A program made the position numbers and the translations under genes. DNA of 64,000 nt from Megaustenia siamemsis. Taxonomy: Eukaryota; Mollusca; Gastropoda; Stylommatophora; Ariophantidae. The DNA lies in NCBI GenBank assembly GCA_032433765.1, contig JAVIAB010000156.1, forward strand, positions 88,054,650 through 88,118,649, in the 5' to 3' direction. Under the pieces are notes generated by a model that saw only the letters and a list, made by a program, of their open reading frames with translations, made no database searches and had not been told where the DNA came from. Below, in pieces: positions 56,771 through 64,000 of the stretch (positions are counted from its first letter, which is position 1; each line of letters starts with the position of its first letter).

Positions 56771-59700
56771 CCCAGCACTGCAAGTACTGCACCTGCTCCT
56801 AGTACTGCACCTACTGCAAGTACTGCACCTACTGCAAGTACTGCATCTACTGCAAGTACTGCACCTGCTTCAGTACTGCACTTACTGCATGTACTGCACC
56901 TACTGCAAGTACTGAACCTAATCCAAGTACTGCACCTACTGCAAGTACTGCACCAACTGCATGCACTGCACCTACTGCAAGTACAATACCTAATAGAAGT
57001 ACTGCACCAACTCCAAGTACTGTACCTACTTCAAATACTGCACCTACTTCAAGTACTGTACCAATTCCACATACTGTGCCTACTCGAAGTACTGCACCTA
57101 CTTCAAATACTGTACTTACTTCACGTACTGTACCTATTCCAAGTACTGCACCTACTCCAAATACTGTACCTACTCCACATACTGTATGCACTCCAAGTAC
57201 TACACCTACACCAAGTAATGTACCTGCTCCACGTACTGTACCTACTCCACGTACTGCACCTACCACAAGTACTGCACCTACTCCACGAACTGTACCTACT
57301 TTAAGTACTGCGCCTACTCCATGTACTGCACCTACTCCAAGTACTGTGCCTACTCCAAGTATTGCACCTACTCCAAGTACTGTACCTACTTCATGTACTG
57401 CATCTACTACTAGTACTGCACCTACTCCAAGTACTGCATCTACTACAAATATTGCACCTACTCCAATTACTGCACCTAAGCCAAGTACTGTACCTACTCC
57501 GGGTACTGTACCTGCTTCAAGTACTGTACCTGCTCCAAGTACTGCAGCTACTCCAAGTACTGCACATACTCAAAGTACTGCACCAACTCAAAGTACTGCA
57601 CCTACTCAAAGTACTGCACCTACTCAAAGTACTGCACTTACTTAAAGTACTGCACCTACTCCAAGTACTGCACCTACTCCACGTGCTGCACCTATTCCAA
57701 GTGCTGCACCTACTTAAAGTACTGCACCTACTCCAAATACTGCACCTACTCCACGTGCTGCACCTACTCCAAGTACTGCACCTACTTAAAGTACTGCACC
57801 TACTCCAAATACTGCACCTACTCCACGTGCTGCACCTACTCCTCGTGCTGCACCTACTCCAAGTACTGCACCTACTCCATTTACTGCACCTACTCCAAGT
57901 ACTGCACCTACTCCATTTACTGCATCTACTCCAAGTACTGCACCTACTCCAAGTACTGCGCTTACTTAAAGTACTGCACCTACTCCAAGTACTGCACCTA
58001 CTCCACGTGCTGCACCTACTCCAAGTACTGCAGCTACTCCACGTGCTGCACCTACTCCACGTGCTGCACCTACTCCAAGTACTGCACCTACTCCACGTGC
58101 TGCAACTACTTCACATGCTGCACCTACTCCATGTGCTGCACCTATTCCAAGTACTGCACCTACTCCAAGTACTGCACCTACTCAAAGTACTGCACCTACT
58201 TCAAGTACTGCACCTACTCCAAGTACTGCACCTACTCCAAGTACTGAACCTACTCCAAGTATTGCTCTTACCCCAAGTACTGCATCTACTCTATGTATTG
58301 CACCTACTCCAATTATTGCACCTATTCCAAGTACTGTACTTACTCCAAGTACTGTACCAACTCCAACTACAGCACCTACTCTTAGTACTGCACCTACTCC
58401 ACGTACTGCACCTACTTCAAGTACTGCACCTACTCCAAGTACAGCACCTGCTTCGAGTACTGCACCTACTCTAAATACTGCACCTACTCCACGTACTGCA
58501 CCTACTCCACGTACTGCACCTACTCCACGTACTGCACCTACACCACGTACTGCACCTACTTCAAGTAGTTCACCTACTCCAAGTACTGCACCTAATCCAA
58601 GTATTGCACCTACTCCAAGTAATGCACCTAATCCAAGTATTGCACCTACTCAAAGTACTGCACCTAATCCAAGTATTGCACCTACTCCAAGTACTGCACC
58701 TAATCCGAGTACTGCACCTACTCCATGTACTGCACCTACTCCACGTATTGCACCTACTCCACGTACTGCACCTGCTTTAAGTACTGCACCTACTCCAAGT
58801 ACTGCACCTACTTCAAGTACTGCACCTGCTTCGAGACCTGCACCTACTCCACGTACTGCACCTACTCCAAGTACTGCACCTGCTTCGAGTACTGCACCTA
58901 CTCTAAGTACTGCACCTACTCCACGTACTGCACCTACTCCACGTACTACACCTACTCCACGTACTGCACCTACTCCACGTACTGCACCTACTTCAAGTAT
59001 TGCACCTACTCCAAGTATTGCACCTACTCCAAGTACTGCACCTAATCCAAGTATTGCACCTACTCCAAGTACTGCACCTAATCCAAGTATTGCACCTACT
59101 ACAAGTACTGCACCTAATCCAAGTGCTGCACCTACTACAAGTACTGCACCTAATCCGAGTACTGCATCTACTCCACGTACTGCACCTGCTTTAAGTACTG
59201 CACCTACTTCAAGTACTGCACCTACTCCAAGTACTGAACCTGCTTCTAGTACTGCACCTACTACAAGTACTGCACCTACTTCAAGTATTGCACCTACTCC
59301 AAGTACTGCACCTAATCCAAGTATTGCACTTACTCCAAGTACTGCACCTAATCCGAGTACTGCACCTACACCATGTACTGCACCTAATCCACGTACTGCA
59401 CCTACTTCACGTACTGCACCTGCTTTAAGTACTGCACCTACTCCAAGTACTGCACCTACTTCGAGTACTGCACCTACTCTATGTATTGTACCTACTCCAA
59501 GTACTGCACCTGCTTCGAGTACTGCACCTACTCTATGTATTGTACCTACTCCAAGTACTGCACCTACTTCAAGTACTGCACCTACTCTATGTATTGTACC
59601 TACTCCAAGTACTGCACCTGCTTCGAGTACTGCACCTACTTCAAGTACTGCACCTACTTCAAGTACTGCACCTACTTCAAGTACTGTACCTACTCTAAGT

Positions 59701-60012
59701 ATTGTAGCTACTCCAAGTACTGCACCTACTTCAAGTACTGCACCTACTCCAAGTACTGCACCTACTTCAAGTACTGCACCTACTCTAAGTATTGTAGCTA
59801 CTCCAAGTGCTGCACCTACTTCAAGTACTGCACCTACTCTAAGTATTGTAGCTACTCCAAGTACTGCACCTACTTCAAGTACTGCACCTACTCCAAGTAC
59901 TGCACCTACTTCAAGTACTGCACCTACTCTAAGTATTGTAGCTACTCCAAGTACTGCACCTACTTCAAGTACTGCACCTACTCTAAGTATTGTAGCTACT
60001 CCAAGTACAGAC
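56771..60012. repeat. 18-bp minisatellite, about 180 copies
   Basis: Units of ccaagtactgcacctact over 3.2 kb. All six frames are open for long runs with six-residue repeats (up to 458 codons), an artefact of the 18-bp period. Sub-types (ccacgtactgcacc, ttcaagtact, taatccaagtattg) form blocks; 59.46-60.00 kb has a longer-range repeat with ctaagtattgtagctact. Confidence 0.95.
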
Positions 60013-60026
60013 CAGCATATTCTCAC

Positions 60027-60154
60027 CGTCTACACATTTGTCCAGCACGTTTATGTCGCTGTTTATCAACGAAGTCAGCCTGTTATTCCAATAACTAAAC
60101 TTGAATACTTCCAGGACACGTTCAGTTGATGAACAGACAGAGCAGTTAGAAGTG
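60027..60154 (-). CDS. Rab-effector gene, 5'-most exon seen (reading uncertain)
   Basis: A strong minus-strand donor (TAGACG|gtgaga) ends an exon here. Two readings exist. Reading 1 uses an excellent acceptor (tgtcgtcatcccctcag) and is open for 42 codons (TSNCSVCSSTERVLEVFKFS...), but ends in phase 1, which does not match the phase-2 start of the zinc-finger exon. Reading 2 ends in phase 2 as required and gives ADFVDKQRHKRAGQMCRR before EAREEL. Here the RR-E...RI spacing resembles the first Rab-binding helix, or translation may start at the ATG 11 nt before the donor, the upstream part then being 5' UTR with an in-frame TAA. I favour reading 2. The exon itself is better supported than its frame. 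Confidence 0.55.
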
Positions 60155-60280
60155 CTGAGGGGATGACGACAGTTAGCGACACAAGTAATATACCCGCCAC
60201 ACGTTGGAAGAGCTGCTAGCTAAAGAGAAAGATGGGGGACAGAACGTATGCGCCAATGGAACCATGTGGACTATATATGA
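60155..60280. other. Unique stretch upstream of the 5'-most exon
   Basis: Single-copy DNA. The minus strand carries a second strong acceptor (catctttctctttag) followed 26 nt later by GGCGG|gtatat, a possible tiny exon in phase with the zinc-finger exon. Not enough to call. Confidence 0.35.
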
Positions 60281-61715
60281 TACCAGCTGATCCAACACGG
60301 ATATATATCACAGTAATGCTACCAGCTGATCAAATACGGATATCTATAACAGTAATGCTACCAGCTGATCAAATACGGATATCTATAACAGTAATGCTAC
60401 CAGCTGATCAAACACGGATATCTATAACAGTAATGCTACCAGCTGATCCAACACGGATATCTATAACAGTAATGCTACCAGCTGATCCAACACGGCTATC
60501 TATAACAGTAATGCTATCAGCTGATCCAACACGGCTATCTATAACAGTAATGCTACCAGCTGATCCAACACGGCTATCTATAACAGTAATGCTACCAGCT
60601 GATCCAACACGGCTATCTATAACAGTAATGCTACCAGCTGATCAAATACGGATATCTATAACAGTAATCTACCAGCTGATCCAACACGGATATCTATAAC
60701 AGTAATGCTACCAGCTGATCAAACACGGATATCTATAACAGTAATGCTACCAGCTGATCTAACACGGATATCTATAACAGTAATGCTACCAGCTGATCCA
60801 ACACGGATATCTATAACAGTAATGCTACCAGCTGATCCAACACGGCTATCTATAACAGTAATGCTACCAGCTGATCAAACACGGCTATCTATAACAGTAA
60901 TGCTACCAGCTGATCCAACACGGCTATCTATAACAGTAATGCTACCAGCTGATCAAATACGGATATCTATAACAGTAATGCTATCAGCTGACTTACCACG
61001 ACCATCTATAACAGTAATGCTACGACCTCAACACTACTATCTACAGCAGTAAATCTACCAGCTGACTCGACACAACTATCTATAAAAGAAATGTTACTAG
61101 CTAACTCAATACAGTTATCTATAGCAGTAACGCCTACCAGATGACTCAGGGCAGCTATCTATAGCAGTAAAACTTCCAGCTGACTCAACACAACCATCTA
61201 TAGCAGTAACGCTACCAGCTGACTCAACGCAGCTATCTATAGCAGTAAAACTTCCAGCTGACTCAACACAGCCATCTATAGCAGTAACGCTACCAGCTGA
61301 CTCAGCGCAGCTATCTATAGCATTAAAACTTCCAGCTGACTCAACACAGCCATCTATAGCAGTAACGCTACCAGCTGACTCAACGCAGCTATCTATAGCA
61401 GTAAAACTTCCAGCTGAGTCAACACAGCCATCTATAGCAGTAACGCTACCAGCTGACTCAGCACAGCTATCTATAGCAGTAAAACTTCCAGCTGACTCAA
61501 CACAGCCATCTATAGCAGTAACGCTACCAGCTGACTCAACGCAGTTATCTATAGCAGTAAAACTTCCAACTGGCTCAACCCAGCCATCTACAGTAGCAAA
61601 ACATTCAGCTGACTCAGCACAGCTATCTAAGTCAGTAAAACTTTCAGCTGACTTAACACAGCCATCTATAGCTTAACGATACCAGCTGACTCAACACGGC
61701 CATCTATAACAGTAA
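60281..61715. repeat. 39-bp minisatellite, about 37 copies, two subfamilies
   Basis: The left part has 39-bp units with accagctgatccaacacggc and tatctataacagtaatgct. From about 61.13 to 61.56 kb two unit types alternate (gctaccagctgactca / aacttccagctgactca), giving a 78-bp higher-order unit. Confidence 0.95.
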
Positions 61716-61872
61716 CTAAACAGCGCCTAAATATTGGCCTGAGAGGCTGTCGCGGCTGTTGTATTCTCTCAGACGATGCTGAGTGAGCCTAAAGAGCATC
61801 GTGCTGGCTGTGGCAGAATCGTGACAGATCAACAACCAAATAAACTTATGTCAAGACGATTTGTTGACACCT
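61716..61872. other. Unique stretch
   Basis: Single-copy GC-balanced DNA; no signal beyond the start of the promoter-like region. Confidence 0.4.
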
Positions 61873-61980
61873 CGACCACTTATTACTGCCACGTGAGTCC
61901 GACCACTTATTACTGCCACGTGAGTCCGACCACTTATTACTGCCACGTGAGTCCGACCACTTATTACTGCCACGTAAGTC
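61873..61980. repeat. 27-bp repeat, 4 copies, each with an E-box
   Basis: Four units with cgaccacttattactgccac and gtgagtc. Three carry the palindromic E-box CACGTG (61890-61895, 61917-61922, 61944-61949); the fourth reads CACGTA. Confidence 0.9.
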
Positions 61981-62230
61981 AACAGCGTAGGGAGACTTTG
62001 ATAGGAAATACCCGAGGTGCGTCGATTAGCGATAAGAAGTTACATCATCGACCGTAGGTGAGCAACACCGGGCGTCTGCGGCACCGACAGTTCAGACAAT
62101 CAAGTCCCCATAACCTGGTGGTCAGACGACTAGGCACTCTCACGTAAGTCAACAGCGTAACGACAGTTTAATCCAGGGGGAGGCGAGGGACAATAAGCGA
62201 GACAATGACGTCAACGACCGTAGGCTACAC
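61966..62230 (+). promoter_or_regulatory. Imperfect 90-bp duplication upstream of a TATA box, with a CRE
   Basis: Two related copies (about 61966-62060 and 62139-62230) share cacgtaagtcaacagcgta and catcgaccgtaggt/gtcaacgaccgtaggct. The second holds a perfect cAMP-response element TGACGTCA at 62206-62213. Confidence 0.5.
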
Positions 62231-62266
62231 ACAGGGTGCTTGCAGTCACCAGGCTGATGTACATGC

Positions 62267-62341
62267 CACGTGTACGCCTATAAAAGAATATGCAAGTAGA
62301 AGCCATTTTATTCGACTGAAGGTCACATCAACTTGCTAGGG
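62267..62341 (+). promoter_or_regulatory. Promoter-like cluster: E-box, TATA box, possible first exon
   Basis: On the plus strand an E-box (62267-62272) lies just before TATAAAAG (62279-62286). A start about 30 bp on would fall near ttattcgactg, and tgctagg|gtaagc at 62340/62341 is a good splice donor. The layout suits a short non-coding first exon of a plus-strand gene, divergent from the Rab-effector gene. It could instead be the U3-R part of an LTR; no matching second LTR is seen here. Confidence 0.42.
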
Positions 62342-62515
62342 TAAGCCAAGACAGGTTGTCTTGGTCAGAATTTGAGGCTGTAATTTTAATTTAAACGCCA
62401 GTAACCCTTAATCAAATGTGTATCTTACTTCCTAACGTAACGTTCTGTTGCTATATCTTAGTATTAAACCTAAATGCAAAAGAAACCAATGTCCATGATA
62501 GTTTAAATAAGTAGC
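62342..62515. other. Unique AT-rich stretch
   Basis: Single-copy DNA after the putative donor; would be intron if the promoter is real. Confidence 0.4.
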
Positions 62516-62886
62516 GTAATTAAGCCTTACTAACACTAGGAAATGTTAGCTAAGCTAGGAATACTAATACTAACACTAGGAAATGTTAGTTAAGCTAGGA
62601 ATACTAACACTAGGAAATGTTAGTTAAGCTAGGAATACTAACACTAGGAAATGTTAGTTAAGCTAGGAATACTAACACTAGGAAATGTTAGTTAAGCTAG
62701 GAATACTAACACTAGGAAATGTTAGCTAAGCTAGGAATACTAACACTAGGAAATGTTAGCTAAGCTAGGAATACTAACACTAGGAAATGTTAGCTAAGCT
62801 AGGAATACTAACACTAGGAAATGTTAGCTAAGCTAGGAATACTAACACTAGGAAATTTTAGCTAAGCTAGGAATACTAACACTAGA
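62516..62886. repeat. 34-bp minisatellite, about 11 copies
   Basis: Very uniform units with taacactaggaaatgttagc and taagctaggaatac; gttagt and gttagc forms are in blocks. Confidence 0.95.
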
Positions 62887-62999
62887 GGAAATAAAGGTCA
62901 ATGCCCAGGGAATCCACGATGATGAAACGATTTAAACAAACAAATCTCCTGCCTCTTCATCATATGAGTGCAGGAGGAAATATAAATCACTGAGTGGAC

Positions 63000-63022
63000 A
63001 AAAAAAAAAAAAAAAAAAAAAA
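63000..63022 (+). repeat. A23 run
   Basis: Homopolymer of 23 A on the plus strand. It cuts into the end of the minus-strand LINE debris and may be the tail of a plus-strand retroposon ending in gagtggac. Confidence 0.7.
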
Positions 63023-63775
63023 GGCAGGTCGTACTCGGAGTCGATGAAGTAGGGTGGCTGGTTATGTTCGTGTTCGTCGAAATCCCAGGATTCCCACCCC
63101 GCATGGTTAGTTGTGTCGGTCCATCGTTGTTCTTTGTTCAGTGTAGGTTCCTGTGTGGGTTTGGGGTTGTCATTCTTTGTTTCTGTGAGCTTTTTGCTTC
63201 TAGGTTCATCTTCTGAATCTGTTGATGTGGTCGTCTTGGCTTTTGTTCTGGGCCTCTGTTGCTGCGTGTGTTCGTTCGTTATTTGTTCTAGCTTCTTTTG
63301 TTTTGAGCTGCGTTTCATTTTTGTAGGTGGTGGAAATGTGTCGTTGACTGATGCTTCTCCGGTGGTTGTCTTTAGATCGTTGGTCTGTACTGCTGTGCTC
63401 GGTGTGTCTATAATGACTGGTTCCTCGACTGTCGTCTGTCATCTCAGACCTGGCTTCTTTGGGCACCGGTTTTCCCAGTGTGTGTCGAGTCCACAGTGAG
63501 ATCATCGTGTTCTCTTGCCTGGCAGGGTAACGAAGACTTTGATCGTTTCGGCAACTTTCCCTTTAGCCTTAATCTTATATGATATGGTATATGTACACCT
63601 GGAGCTGATTTGTACCAGAAAGTCCACTTGTCTGCTTCGTAAGTGTCTTGTTTCACCTGGGTCTCCTTGTCCCCGGTCATTTCGGACACAATCTCTTGGA
63701 CATGTTTGTTTCCCAACGTTGGCTACATCCAGTGGATGCATCCTCCTGACTGCTCTTTCTCCTGATGGCATATCA
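63023..63775 (-). pseudogene. LINE ORF1-like (gag-like) remnant with CCHC knuckle
   Basis: On the minus strand a frame from about 63771 gives TISYKIKAKGKVAETIKVFV then TLPGKRTR and a TGA at 63502-63504, directly followed by SHCGLDTHWENRCPKK. This is the C-x2-C-x4-H-x4-C zinc knuckle of ORF1 proteins, with the first Cys codon turned into the stop. A polar, charged tail (EDEPRSKKLTETKNDNPKPT) continues to about 63.0 kb in another frame. Such proteins bind the element's RNA. Frameshift and stop make it dead. Confidence 0.6.
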
Positions 63776-63857
63776 GCGACTCCGTGTACGACTCAGAATT
63801 TCTTCTGATACGGTGGCCCCGTAAAGTTTCTCTTCCAGGGTGGTGGGTGTGGACCAC
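63776..63857 (-). pseudogene. ORF2 C-terminal scrap of the I-like LINE family
   Basis: The minus strand reads [15 protein letters not shown]. The DNA matches 32291-32339, the end of the I-like LINE's ORF2, at about 43 of 49 positions, then diverges. Confidence 0.75.

Positions 63858-64000
<143 letters not shown>

Noticed and set aside
57362..60098. Leucine-rich and Tyr/Cys-rich frames of up to 458 codons
   Set aside because: 18-bp array read in different frames. All six frames are similarly open, so coding is not supported.

Overview
The window is eukaryotic nuclear DNA, probably from a mollusc or another lophotrochozoan. It has split genes with GT-AG introns, tRNA-derived SINEs with target-site duplications, and several non-LTR retrotransposons. 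The animal group is an inference from the retrotransposon types. Most of the 64 kb is tandem repeat: about 40 minisatellite arrays with periods of 13 to 50 bp, some several kilobases long. Almost all long open frames are artefacts of arrays whose period is a multiple of three, or whose units lack stops in several frames.

One real gene runs through nearly the whole window on the minus strand, from about 60.1 kb down to 3.9 kb and on past the left end. I found it by reading the islands between arrays for a polypyrimidine-AG acceptor, an open frame and a GT donor. The key exon (56165-56386) encodes an FYVE-related zinc finger with the cysteine spacing of the Rab-binding domain of the Slac2/MyRIP/melanophilin, Slp and rabphilin families. 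The next two exons (46079-46157, 44501-44555) supply the WFY...FGS...RKxRL helix that follows this finger in Slac2/MyRIP proteins. Up to ten further exons follow with compatible phases (35874-35903, 32883-32993, 24180-24203, 21863-21997, 16697-16798, 13840-13937, 8715-8819, 5887-6432, 3942-4063). The model holds about 1.7 kb of coding sequence in 56 kb, and its introns are nearly all minisatellite. The two shortest exons are tentative.

Mobile elements sit inside the introns. A tRNA-related SINE family with an odd T-rich 3' end has four copies (1.1, 3.6, 9.7, 25.1 kb). A different short retroposon at 12.4 kb shares its 3' tail with an intact-frame, 5'-truncated LINE at 28.8-30.6 kb. An I-like LINE with RNase H lies at 30.6-32.45 kb, and a second copy of its 3' coding end lies at 63.8 kb. 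A nested pair of LINE fragments lies at 47.2-49.0 kb. An RNase H fragment lies at 14.0 kb.

The most unusual theme is where the arrays start. Several begin at, or contain, a splice junction of the host gene, so copies of a donor or acceptor are carried in dozens of repeat units (13.84, 46.08, 3.94 and perhaps 35.90 kb). Other points are an array that flips orientation around 15.157 kb, higher-order duplications inside the large arrays, two diverged colinear blocks (1-1067 and 26640-28750), and a plus-strand promoter-like cluster (E-boxes, CRE, TATA box, donor) at 61.87-62.34 kb. The right end runs off in an (ATCT)n microsatellite.
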